A DNA stretch of 9,413 bases from Candidatus Sulfotelmatobacter sp. (GCA_030037575.1 JASHRB010000347.1:1-9413), one strand, 5' to 3'. Numbered from the stretch's first letter, positions 1 to 6,472 are shown. Program-made: numbers and translations. The notes: a model not told the origin generated them from the letters alone.

Positions 1-144
1 CCCTTCGATTTAACTTGGTCATGCTACAGCCGCGAGGATCAGGCTTGTGGCGTGTGCGATAGCTGCGTGCTGCGCCTGCGCGCTTTCGCCACGGCGGGAT
101 GCAAAGATCCGATTCCGTATGCAGCGTTGAGCCCGAATATTTGA
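1..144 (+). CDS. queC: 7-cyano-7-deazaguanine synthase QueC, C-terminal fragment
   Basis: The window opens inside this gene; frame 1 is read for 47 codons to a TGA at 142-144. The fragment begins [10 protein letters not shown] and carries four cysteines spaced C-x7-C-x2-C-x2-C (fragment residues 8, 16, 19, 22), followed by SCVLRLRAF and AGCKDP. This matches the C-terminal zinc-binding tail of QueC, where TWSCY, CGxCxSC and LRxxxF are characteristic. QueC is a cytosolic ATP-dependent enzyme that converts 7-carboxy-7-deazaguanine to preQ0 in queuosine and 7-deazaguanine biosynthesis. The N-terminal ATP-binding domain lies outside the window, so integrity cannot be judged. The gene is followed by 75 bases and then an unrelated secreted protein, so no queuosine operon can be read from this side. 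Confidence 0.9.
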   Translation, partial: PFDLTWSCYSREDQACGVCDSCVLRLRAFATAGCKDPIPYAALSPNI

Positions 145-208
145 TTCAAGGTTCGGGCGCCGGAAGTTCCTCTGTGCCCACGCAATCTTGGTTATCATGT
201 TTTGCCCC

Positions 209-214
209 AGGAGG
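209..214 (+). promoter_or_regulatory. Shine-Dalgarno AGGAGG for the secreted TPR gene
   Basis: A full AGGAGG lies 5 bases before the ATG at 220. It decides the start: an in-frame TTG at 202 lies upstream of the ribosome site and would only add MPQEAV before a typical signal peptide that begins MKKFF. Confidence 0.85.
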
Positions 215-219
215 CCGTC

Positions 220-1383
220 ATGAAAAAATTCTTTGCCGCGCCTGTTTTCTTCCTACTCACGGTCGCGCTTTGCGCGCCTTCGCTTTTCTCGCAGGCCTCG
301 GGAACCGTCAAGGGGGTTTGCAAAGACCTTCAGGGCAACCCCATCGTGGACGGCGTCGTGGTCTGGGCAAACCAGGATAACGGCCAAAAATACACGCTCA
401 AGACGAACAAAAAGGGCGAATACTTTTCCCTCGGCCTGGCGCCGGGCAATTACACGATCACCCTCTTCCAAAACGCCGCTGATGCCAAAGCCGGCAAAAA
501 GCTCTATGAAATCAACAAGTTTCCCGTCGGACTCGACGAGAACAACCTCGACTTCGATTTGCAGAAAGAGCAGCAAAAAACCGCCCAGGGGCAGGGGCTG
601 ACTGCCGAGCAGCTCAAGCAGCGTCAGCAGCAGGAACAAAAAGTGGCCAAAGAAAACCTGACCATCAAGCAGTTGAACGACATGATCGCCACTGCCAACA
701 CGGCGGCCAAGACCGGAGACTGGGATAGCGCCGTCAACACCCTTACCCAGGCCACGCAGATCGATGGCACTCGCGACATTCTTTGGGCTCAGCTGGCCGA
801 TGCCTATCGCGGGTCGGCCACCAAGCAGACCGATCCCGCGGAGAAGACCCGGCGGTTGCAGGAGGCCGTCACCGATTATCAGAAGGCCATCGACATCAAA
901 CAGAAGGCAATCGATGCCTCCACCAAAAAAGATCCGCAGGAAGCCCAGCGCCTGGCTGCTTACTACAACAACCTGGGAGAGGCCGCCAGCAAGGCCGGCA
1001 AGATCGACGACGCGGTGAAAGCCTACGCGCAGGCGGCGCAGCTCAATCCCGAGGGCGCTGCCGGCTACTACTTCAATGAGGGCGCAGTCTTAACCAACGC
1101 CGGCAAAGTGGATGACGCCATCGCGGCGTTCGACAAGTGCATCGCCGCCGATCCCAACCGCGCCGACGCCTACTACCAGAAAGGCGTCAACATGATCGGC
1201 AAAGCCACGCTTCAAGGAGACAAAATGGTCGCGCCCCCGGGCACCGCCGAGGCTTTCCAGAAATATCTCGAACTCCAGCCCAACGGGCAATACGCCGACG
1301 TTGCCAAACAAATGCTCACCAGCATCGGCGCCCCGGTCGAAACCGGTTTTGGCAAGAAGAAACCCGCCAAGAAGAGCCAGTAA
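220..1383 (+). CDS. Secreted carboxypeptidase-regulatory-like / TPR repeat protein
   Basis: 387 residues. The first 26 form a signal peptide: KK at 2-3, a hydrophobic core, and a likely cut after FSQA. Residues about 28-112 look like a CarboxypepD_reg beta-sandwich, with GTVKGVCKDLQGNPI, then KKGEYFSLGLAPGNYTITLF. Residues 113-150 are Gln/Lys-rich and probably helical. From about 155 on there are tetratricopeptide-type helix pairs: GDWDSAVNTLTQATQI, YNNLGEAASKAGKIDDAVKAYAQAAQLNP, AGKVDDAIAAFDKCIAADPNRADAYYQKG. The tail is basic (GKKKPAKKSQ). The likely role is a periplasmic or secreted protein-protein scaffold; no catalytic residues are visible. Known family background: this domain pairing is common in Acidobacteriota. 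The start is fixed by AGGAGG at 209-214. Its substrate or partner is unknown. A GC-rich hairpin follows the stop within 30 bases. Confidence 0.85.
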   Translation: MKKFFAAPVFFLLTVALCAPSLFSQASGTVKGVCKDLQGNPIVDGVVVWANQDNGQKYTLKTNKKGEYFSLGLAPGNYTITLFQNAADAKAGKKLYEINKFPVGLDENNLDFDLQKEQQKTAQGQGLTAEQLKQRQQQEQKVAKENLTIKQLNDMIATANTAAKTGDWDSAVNTLTQATQIDGTRDILWAQLADAYRGSATKQTDPAEKTRRLQEAVTDYQKAIDIKQKAIDASTKKDPQEAQRLAAYYNNLGEAASKAGKIDDAVKAYAQAAQLNPEGAAGYYFNEGAVLTNAGKVDDAIAAFDKCIAADPNRADAYYQKGVNMIGKATLQGDKMVAPPGTAEAFQKYLELQPNGQYADVAKQMLTSIGAPVETGFGKKKPAKKSQ

Positions 1384-1408
1384 GCTTGCCGACCCGATTT
1401 TCGCTTGC

Positions 1409-1440
1409 CCCGTCCTGGTCGCCGGGCGACCGGGGGCGGG
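1409..1440 (+). terminator. GC-rich hairpin after the TPR gene, terminator-like but without a U tract
   Basis: GGTCGCC (1417-1423) and GGCGACC (1425-1431) are perfect inverted repeats about one central base. The stem extends outward through 1413-1416 with 1432-1435 (including G-U pairs), and after a one-base bulge 1409-1412 pairs with 1437-1440. It starts 26 bases after the TAA of the TPR gene. No T run follows, so it is not a textbook intrinsic terminator. It could instead protect a 3' end or be a site for rho-dependent ending. Confidence 0.4.
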
Positions 1441-1497
1441 AAGAGGCCGTTCCCCTTCGTGTTTTTCGCAGAGTAGGTTTACACCAGCGGCGGGAAA

Positions 1498-1513
1498 GGG
1501 CACGAGTTTGGCT
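1498..1513 (+). promoter_or_regulatory. Candidate sigma-54 (RpoN) -24/-12 promoter
   Basis: GGGCACGAGTTTGGCT fits the sigma-54 consensus TGGCACGRNNNTTGCW at 11 of 13 defined positions. GG at 1499-1500 and GC at 1511-1512 have the required 10-base separation. The predicted transcript would start near 1524, giving an untranslated leader of about 190 bases before the pilT-like ATG. Pilus genes are under RpoN control in several bacteria, which makes the location sensible. GG-N10-GC also occurs by chance in GC-rich DNA, and no activator sites were identified. Confidence 0.3.
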
Positions 1514-1714
1514 CGGAGCAAACGAAAGCCGATCGCTCAAGGTGCTTTAGCCGCCGCGGCTTATCTGATGTTACGAAGGGCTATGTCCTAACCGCGCTTA
1601 GCGTTTTCTCCCGGGTTGGGTAAAGTAATGTCACCGGGCGAGCAGCGGTTCCGCCCTTGTCCTCCCCGCTGTGGCGGCAAAATCGCTAACGACATCAACC
1701 CGTCCGAGGATGGA

Positions 1715-2869
1715 ATGGCATCACCCGGCATCGCGGCAATTTCGGTTTCTCTCAAAGACTATTCCGGCAACGGCAAAGTCGCCACGCCCGCTTTGCTCAG
1801 CGCGATGCTGCGCTCTGCGGATAAAGTTAGCGACCTGATTTTTTCTCCCGGCCGTCCGCCGCAGGTCCAAGTCTATGGCCAGCTCCTGCCCGTCGAAGTC
1901 TCCGGATTGCAATCCCTCACTCCCGACGACACCCGCCACATCGCGGCCGAGCTGATCGGTGATAACAAACAGGCCATGTCATCGCTCCGCGAATACGGCT
2001 CGTGCGACATTTCTTATGGCCTGTCTGGCGTTGCCCGTTTCCGCGCCAACATCTTTATTCAGCGGGGCAGTTGCGCGGTGGTCATGCGCGTGATTCCCAC
2101 TGCCATCCCCGATTTCGATTCGCTTTGTCTGCCTCACCACCTCGGCGAAATCGCCAAACTTCGCGATGGCATCGTGCTTGTCACCGGCCCTGCCGGCTCG
2201 GGCAAATCCTCCACGCTGGCGGTTCTTCTCGACTGCATCAATCGCGAGAAGAGCTATCACATCATCACCATCGAAGATCCCATCGAATTCCTGCACAACC
2301 ACAAAAGTTCGACCATTCATCAGCGCGAACTGCACAGCGACACCACCAGCTTCGCCCACGCCTTGCGCTCGGCCCTGCGCCAGGCTCCCAAAGTCATTCT
2401 GGTCGGCGAAATGCGCGACCGCGAAACCATTGAAATTGTTCTCGAAGCCGCCGAAACCGGCCATCTCGTTCTCTCCAGCCTCAACACCATGGATGCGCCT
2501 AAAACCGTCGAGCGCATCGTCAGTTCCTTTGCGCCGCAGGAGCAGCAGAACGTTCGCGAGCGCTTCGCCAAATCGTTCCGCCATATCATTTGCCAGCGCC
2601 TTGTTCCGAAAAGCGACCGCAGCGGCCGCATTCCGATCATCGAAATTCTGAAATCGAATGCCCGGACCCGCGAGTGCATCGAAAAGGGCGAGCGCGAGGG
2701 CAGGACCCTGCTCGACGCCATGAAATCCGGCGGGCAGGAAGGCATGCAGCACTTCGACGGCGAAATCGCGCAACTGGTTCGCGACCGCGTCATCGAACTG
2801 GAAGTGGGCCTCTCTTTTGCCAGCAATGCCACCGTTCTCGGCCAGGAAATCGCCAAACAACCGCTCTAA
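1715..2869 (+). CDS. PilT/PilU-type type IV pilus retraction ATPase
   Basis: 384 residues, close to PilT family length. The N-terminal PAS-like region has LLSAMLRSADKVSDLIFSPG and RPPQVQVYG (about 26-55), matching the family's SDLHLSPGxPPxxRxxG. The ATPase core follows: Walker A GPAGSGKSST (158-167), Asp box IITIEDPIEF (about 184-193), Walker B VILVGEMRD (227-235), and His box AAETGHLVLSSLNT (245-258). Family members drive pilus retraction from the cytoplasmic side of the inner membrane as hexamers. The second His-box histidine is Asn257 here, and the C-terminal AIRNLIRE-type motif is only loosely kept (ARTRECIEKG). This suggests a PilU-like or specialised paralogue. The start at ATG 1715 has AGGA at 1707-1710; upstream TTG 1616 and ATG 1628 remain possible. 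No other pilus gene lies in the window. Confidence 0.85.
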   Translation: MASPGIAAISVSLKDYSGNGKVATPALLSAMLRSADKVSDLIFSPGRPPQVQVYGQLLPVEVSGLQSLTPDDTRHIAAELIGDNKQAMSSLREYGSCDISYGLSGVARFRANIFIQRGSCAVVMRVIPTAIPDFDSLCLPHHLGEIAKLRDGIVLVTGPAGSGKSSTLAVLLDCINREKSYHIITIEDPIEFLHNHKSSTIHQRELHSDTTSFAHALRSALRQAPKVILVGEMRDRETIEIVLEAAETGHLVLSSLNTMDAPKTVERIVSSFAPQEQQNVRERFAKSFRHIICQRLVPKSDRSGRIPIIEILKSNARTRECIEKGEREGRTLLDAMKSGGQEGMQHFDGEIAQLVRDRVIELEVGLSFASNATVLGQEIAKQPL

Positions 2870-3009
2870 ATTGGGAAGGTGAAGTTCTTTCGAGGGGCAA
2901 CAGCCGGGGCGAAAATGGCGGCCCCATGGTGTGCGATTTTCGAAGCCTGGGAATCACGGCTTGGGGGCGGGGGCAGCGCTTCCACGGCTGTAGAAACGTG
3001 CTCCTGTTT

Positions 3010-3015
3010 TATTAT
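3010..3015 (+). promoter_or_regulatory. -10-like TATTAT placing the moeA start at +1 (leaderless)
   Basis: TATTAT matches the -10 consensus at 5 of 6 bases and ends exactly 6 bases before the moeA ATG at 3022, so transcription would begin at the start codon. No Shine-Dalgarno precedes the ATG. The -35 region is poor: about 17 bases upstream is GCTGTA. Confidence 0.4.
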
Positions 3016-3021
3016 CTTCCG

Positions 3022-4332
3022 ATGTCGACTCCACACTCCCGGCCCTTAGTCCTCAGCTTCGAAGCCGCCCGCCACGCCGTCGAGCAGCACGCGGCAAAAA
3101 TCGTCGCCCAGGAAACGGAAACTGTGGCCATGCTCGCCGCTGCCAATCGCATTCTCGCCGAACCCATCCAGGCCGACCGTGACCTTCCTCCATTTCCCCG
3201 TTCCACTCGCGACGGTTACGCCGTTCGCTCGCGCGAGCTCGCCGCCACTCCGGCAAACCTGAAGCTGGTGGGAGAAATCCAGGCCGGCCCAAGCCATACT
3301 CCACCCGCCATCAACCCGGGAGAAACTTACTCCATCATGACCGGAGCGCCGCTTCCTCCGGGGGCGGACAGCGTGGTGATGGTCGAGCACACCGCCCGGC
3401 AGGGCGATTGCATCGAGATCAGCAAATCGGTGGCAACGGGAGAAAACATCGTCGCCCAGGGCGCGGAGGCCAGACGCGGAAGCCGGCTTCTCGATCGCGG
3501 CGCCCGGCTCGATGAATCTGCTGTCGCCTTGGCGGCCGCGGTCGGCAAATCGAAGCTGAGCGTCTTCGTGCGCCCGCGCGTCGCCGTCCTCACCACCGGC
3601 GACGAAATCGTCGACGTCGACCAAACCCCCGGCCCCGCACAGATTCGCAACTCCAACAGCTATTCGCTCGCCATACAAATCCGGCAAGCCGGAGGCATGC
3701 CGATTCTCCTGCCCATCGCTCCCGATGAGCCCAACCGCCTGCGAGAGCTGATGGAGGAAGGCCTGGAATCCCATCTTCTGATCATCACGGGCGGCGTCTC
3801 CATGGGCCGCTACGACCTCGTCGAGCAGGTGCTCACCGAACTCCGGGGAGAATTCTTTTTTACCGGAGCCAAAATTCAACCCGGCCGCCCGGTTGTGTTT
3901 GGCCGAGTGCCGGGGGGCGCGGGCACCCGCGACCGCGGCGTCAATAAAAACGGCACACAAGACGGCACGCTCACAATCCGCAAAGACTCTGCTCATAAAT
4001 ACTTCTTCGGTCTTCCCGGAAACCCTGTTTCCACGATGGTCACCTTCCAACTTTTCGCTCGCCCCATGCTCGAAGCCCTGGCTGGAATGAAACCTCGCCC
4101 ACTGATGTTTCTCCCGGCAAAGCTGAAATGTGAAGTTCGCGTCAAACCCGGACTCACGCGCTTTCTTCCCGCGATCCTTTCCGGCGAGTTTGCCAACACC
4201 CAGGTCGAAGTCGTGGCCTGGCAAGGCTCCGGCGACATCGCCGCCCAATCCCGTGCCAACTGCTACCTGGTCATCGCGCCCGATCGCGAGCTCATCGGTT
4301 CAGGCGAGTGGGTCGCGATCCTGCCCCGTTAG
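3022..4332 (+). CDS. moeA: Molybdopterin molybdenumtransferase MoeA
   Basis: 436 residues, slightly longer than the usual 400-410. MoeA inserts molybdate into adenylated molybdopterin in the cytoplasm, the last common step of Moco synthesis. Visible landmarks are DGYAVRS near the N terminus, YSIMTGAPLPPGADSVVM, TTGDE (191-195), the substrate-site loop TGGVSMGRYD (256-265), IQPGRPVVFGRV (about 285-296) and GLPGNP (331-335 for LPGNP), then a C-terminal domain ending in a typical beta fold. An extra stretch of roughly 27 residues, rich in Gly, Thr, Arg and Asn, sits between FGRV and FFGLPGNP (about 297-327) compared with E. coli MoeA. The frame is open far upstream into the pilT-like gene, but homology begins only around the ATG at 3022. 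That start has no ribosome site; the -10-like TATTAT just before it suggests leaderless translation. moaC follows after 57 bases. Confidence 0.95.
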   Translation: MSTPHSRPLVLSFEAARHAVEQHAAKIVAQETETVAMLAAANRILAEPIQADRDLPPFPRSTRDGYAVRSRELAATPANLKLVGEIQAGPSHTPPAINPGETYSIMTGAPLPPGADSVVMVEHTARQGDCIEISKSVATGENIVAQGAEARRGSRLLDRGARLDESAVALAAAVGKSKLSVFVRPRVAVLTTGDEIVDVDQTPGPAQIRNSNSYSLAIQIRQAGGMPILLPIAPDEPNRLRELMEEGLESHLLIITGGVSMGRYDLVEQVLTELRGEFFFTGAKIQPGRPVVFGRVPGGAGTRDRGVNKNGTQDGTLTIRKDSAHKYFFGLPGNPVSTMVTFQLFARPMLEALAGMKPRPLMFLPAKLKCEVRVKPGLTRFLPAILSGEFANTQVEVVAWQGSGDIAAQSRANCYLVIAPDRELIGSGEWVAILPR

Positions 4333-4389
4333 CATGCTCCCGCGGCGCCATCGTCCCCCCTCACTCTCCTGTAAGATAGTCTTTCGAGC

Positions 4390-4926
4390 GTGCCCAAACT
4401 CTCTCACTACGACGTAAGCGGTCGGGCTGGCATGGTCGACGTCTCGCGCAAGCCCGCGACACGCCGCGTAGCCGAGGCCAGCGCCTTCGTGCAAATGCCG
4501 CCGGCAGTCCTGCAGGCGCTTCCCCAAAACCCCAAGGGCGACGCGCTGGAGGTCGCGCGGGTTGCCGGCATCATGGCGGCAAAGCGCACGGCCGAGCTCA
4601 TTCCCATGTGCCATCCGCTTCCGCTCGCGCACATTGCTGTCGATCTGCGCCTGTGCGAGAATGGCGTCGCCATCACCACCAGAGTTACAACCACCGCCGA
4701 GACCGGAGTGGAAATGGAAGCCCTCACCGCCGCCGCGATTTCTGCGCTCACGATTTATGATCAAACCAAAGGTTTGGATAAGGGCATCGCGATTCGGGAG
4801 ATTCGTCTCGAGCGCAAGACCGGCGGAAAAAGCGGGGATTACCGCCGCGAAACTCGCAGCGGCGAATTGCGCGGAGCGGAGGCCAATGGTGCAAGCCGGC
4901 GGGTGACAGAACAGCGCGCAAAATGA
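4390..4926 (+). CDS. moaC: Cyclic pyranopterin monophosphate synthase MoaC
   Basis: 178 residues. MoaC converts the MoaA product 3',8-cyclo-7,8-dihydro-GTP to cyclic pyranopterin monophosphate in the cytoplasm. Diagnostic stretches are MVDVSRKPATRRVA, KGDALEVARVAGIMAAKRT (Lys49), IPMCHPLPLAH (His75), ETGVEMEALTAA (Glu108, Glu110) and IYDQTKGLDKG (Asp124, Lys127), followed by the usual near-terminal KTGGKSGDYRRE. All expected catalytic residues are present. After that motif there are about 23 further polar residues, a tail longer than in most MoaC proteins, which runs into the overlap with the next gene. The GTG at 4390 is chosen because PKLSHYD starts the conserved domain; no Shine-Dalgarno is seen before it. 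It lies 57 bases after moeA and overlaps the response regulator gene by four bases (ATGA). Confidence 0.95.
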   Translation: MPKLSHYDVSGRAGMVDVSRKPATRRVAEASAFVQMPPAVLQALPQNPKGDALEVARVAGIMAAKRTAELIPMCHPLPLAHIAVDLRLCENGVAITTRVTTTAETGVEMEALTAAAISALTIYDQTKGLDKGIAIREIRLERKTGGKSGDYRRETRSGELRGAEANGASRRVTEQRAK

Positions 4927-5786
4927 TCATGCCAAACGACGTCAAAGTGCTCCTGGTCGATGACAACCCGATGGTGCTCGGCATGTTGCAAAAGGCGCTC
5001 GCCCCGTTCGCACAGGTGGTGGCCGCAGGCGACGCCGCCGATGCTCTGCTCAAGGCCGTCGACGATCCTCCCGAGCTTGTCGTCTGCGACTACCGCATGC
5101 CCGGCATGGATGGCCGCCAACTGGTCGAAAAACTCAAGAGCCGTCCGGCAACCGCAAATTTTTCCGCCATCCTGATGGCGAGCCGCGCCGATATCGACGA
5201 ACGCCTTTCACCACAGGATGCCGCCGACGATTATCTCGCCAAGCCGTTTTTTCTGAAAGAAGCCACGCGCCGCATCAAGCGTACGGTCGATCGCATCGCT
5301 CTCGAAAAAATGGCCAAGACCGCGCCTTCCGACGGCGTGGTTCGCGGCAATCTTTCACAGATGAACGTCATCGACCTCATGCAGTCGCTGGAGATGGGGC
5401 GCAAAAGCTGCCAGCTCACCATGAATAACGGCGCCGAAAAGTGCGAGGTGTTCTTTGTCGAAGGCCAGGTCAAGCACGCCACTTACGGATCGCTTCTCGG
5501 CGATCAGGCGGTTTTCAAGGTTCTGCGCTGGACCGGAGGCAATTTCGAAATCAACTTCGAGGGCAAGACCGACAAGGAAACCACCGAGCTCAACACACAA
5601 GGTCTGCTGATGGAGGGCCTGCGGCTGCTCGACGAATCGCAGCGCGACGGCGGCGGTGAAGCCGGGGAAGAACCCGCCACTGCCGGCGTGAGCGCGAGCA
5701 CTTCAAGCATAAGCAGCTCCGCCCCGGCCGGCGCCGGTTCGAGCGGCGGTCGTGAAGAGGAAGATGACGTACTGCTCGACAGCTGA
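4923..5786 (+). CDS. Response regulator with receiver and DUF4388 (PatA-like) domains
   Basis: 287 residues. The receiver domain spans about 7-122: acidic pair Asp13-Asp14 in VLLVDDNP, phospho-acceptor Asp56 in VVCDYRMPGMDG, and Lys107 in DDYLAKPF. At the usual Thr/Ser position the sequence reads ILMASRAD, which aligns best as Ala86 followed by Ser87. Residues about 139-236 resemble DUF4388: GNLSQMNVIDLMQSLEMGRK, then GAEKCEVFFVEGQVKHATYG and GDQAVFKVLRWTGGNFEINF. The last 45 residues are Gly/Ser/Ala-rich, ending in an acidic EEEDDVLLDS tail. There is no DNA-binding domain, so it probably acts by protein contact. Its ATG overlaps the moaC stop, implying translational coupling; a second ATG at 4929 is also possible. 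No histidine kinase is nearby. DUF4388 receivers are known from PatA/PixG-like pilus regulators, so a pilus role is an inference. Confidence 0.85.
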   Translation: MIMPNDVKVLLVDDNPMVLGMLQKALAPFAQVVAAGDAADALLKAVDDPPELVVCDYRMPGMDGRQLVEKLKSRPATANFSAILMASRADIDERLSPQDAADDYLAKPFFLKEATRRIKRTVDRIALEKMAKTAPSDGVVRGNLSQMNVIDLMQSLEMGRKSCQLTMNNGAEKCEVFFVEGQVKHATYGSLLGDQAVFKVLRWTGGNFEINFEGKTDKETTELNTQGLLMEGLRLLDESQRDGGGEAGEEPATAGVSASTSSISSSAPAGAGSSGGREEEDDVLLDS

Positions 5787-5880
5787 TTTCGCTTAGCGCA
5801 TCACCCCGCGATTCGGGTTGGCTTCGATGGGCCGCGTCGGGAATGTGCTCGGGAGAAACGGATCCCCGCCGGGGCATCGC

Positions 5881-5905
5881 TTGCGCGACGCCGCGGTCGC
5901 CGCAA
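5881..5905 (+). promoter_or_regulatory. Hairpin in the leader upstream of mog
   Basis: TTGCG (5881-5885) pairs with CGCAA (5901-5905), and CGAC (5886-5889) with GTCG (5896-5899), leaving C5900 bulged and a 6-base loop: nine base pairs in all. A second hairpin, GCGGC (5913-5917) with GCCGC (5925-5929), ends directly before the GGAG ribosome site at 5931-5934. No T tract follows, so these are more likely leader structures than intrinsic terminators. Confidence 0.35.
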
Positions 5906-5938
5906 ACGTCACGCGGCGGTCTTAGCCGCTGGAGTTCG

Positions 5939-6472
5939 ATGCCAACCAAACACCGCTCGCCCGCCAAGCCGCGACCGGAGTCCCGCGCTCACCCGGCCTT
6001 CACCGCCGCCGTTCTCACCGTCAGCGATTCCTGCTGGCGCGGTCGAAGAAAGGATCTCTCCGGCCCGGCCGTAGCCGCCGCTCTGAGGAAATCTGGTTTC
6101 CGCGTCGTAGCCACCCGATTCATTCCCGACGAGCTTATCCAAATTCAGAACACTCTGCTCGATCTGGCCAGGCAAGCGCGCTTCATCGCAACCACCGGAG
6201 GCACGGGTATCGCGCCACGCGATGTCACGCCGGAAGCAACGCGTGTGGTCTGCGACCGCCTGATCGACGGCATGGCTGAGACCATGCGCCGCGAAGGATC
6301 GAAGAAGACTTCCTTCGCCGCACTCAGCCGCGGGGTCTGCGGTGTGCGCGGCAATGCTCTGATCCTCAACCTGCCCGGCAGCCCCAAAGGTGCAGTCGAG
6401 TCGCTGGCGGCCGTGATCGGCCTCATCCCTCACGCACTGAATCTGTTGGAGGGGAAGACGGAACACCTTTGA
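5939..6472 (+). CDS. mog: Molybdopterin adenylyltransferase (MogA/MoaB family)
   Basis: 177 residues. The enzyme adenylates molybdopterin with ATP in the cytoplasm, priming it for molybdate insertion by MoeA. After a basic, Pro-rich start (1-20) the fold begins with AAVLTVSDS. Next are DLSGPAVAAALRKSGF, the substrate-binding loop ATTGGTGIAPRDVTPEAT (84-101, with Asp95), SKKTSFAALSRGVCGVRG, and LPGSPKGAVESL near the C terminus. These are the standard MogA/gephyrin-G motifs. MogA and MoaB share this fold, so the symbol rests on the neighbouring moeA and moaC. The ATG at 5939 is preferred because GGAG lies at 5931-5934 and the upstream in-frame extension (from ATG 5843) is Arg/Pro-rich and unlike the family. 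It follows the response regulator by 152 bases, so it may be transcribed separately or by read-through. Confidence 0.9.
   Translation: MPTKHRSPAKPRPESRAHPAFTAAVLTVSDSCWRGRRKDLSGPAVAAALRKSGFRVVATRFIPDELIQIQNTLLDLARQARFIATTGGTGIAPRDVTPEATRVVCDRLIDGMAETMRREGSKKTSFAALSRGVCGVRGNALILNLPGSPKGAVESLAAVIGLIPHALNLLEGKTEHL

Larger units (their letters stand above)
1384..1714. other. 331-base intergenic region upstream of the pilT-like gene
   Basis: I see no convincing coding sequence here. It holds the GC hairpin at 1409-1440, a sigma-54-like element at 1498-1513, and a compact inverted repeat AGCCGC/GCGGCT at 1549-1561. GGGCG (1636-1640) and CGCCC (1652-1656) could also pair. An in-frame TTG (1616) or ATG (1628) could lengthen the PilT-like protein to the left. 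The added residues are Arg/Pro/Cys-rich and look unlike the family, and there is no Shine-Dalgarno before either. I compared the stretch with the c-di-GMP-I core and found no match to the conserved parts. Confidence 0.5.

Noticed and set aside
1384..1714. Cyclic-di-GMP-I (GEMM) riboswitch upstream of the pilT-like gene
   Set aside because: A GCAAACGAAAG stretch near 1517 recalls part of the GEMM core, but the later conserved ACGCAAAGCC and the tetraloop-receptor part are absent, and no matching P1-P3 fold could be drawn.
1979..2860. Long open frame on the minus strand opposite the pilT-like gene
   Set aside because: It mirrors a well-supported ATPase gene; its composition reflects codon bias of the opposite strand, and no family motif is seen.
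2870..3021. Moco riboswitch upstream of moeA
   Set aside because: The gap is only 152 bases, and I could not draw the multi-stem fold expected of that RNA; the -10-like site next to the ATG also leaves no room for a leader.
2590..3021. N-terminal extension of MoeA into the pilT-like gene
   Set aside because: The frame is open, but the upstream residues are Arg-rich shadow translation of the ATPase gene and unlike MoeA.
3046..4248. 400-codon open frame opposite moeA
   Set aside because: MoeA motifs run through the whole plus strand here; the antisense frame is a by-product of GC-rich third positions.
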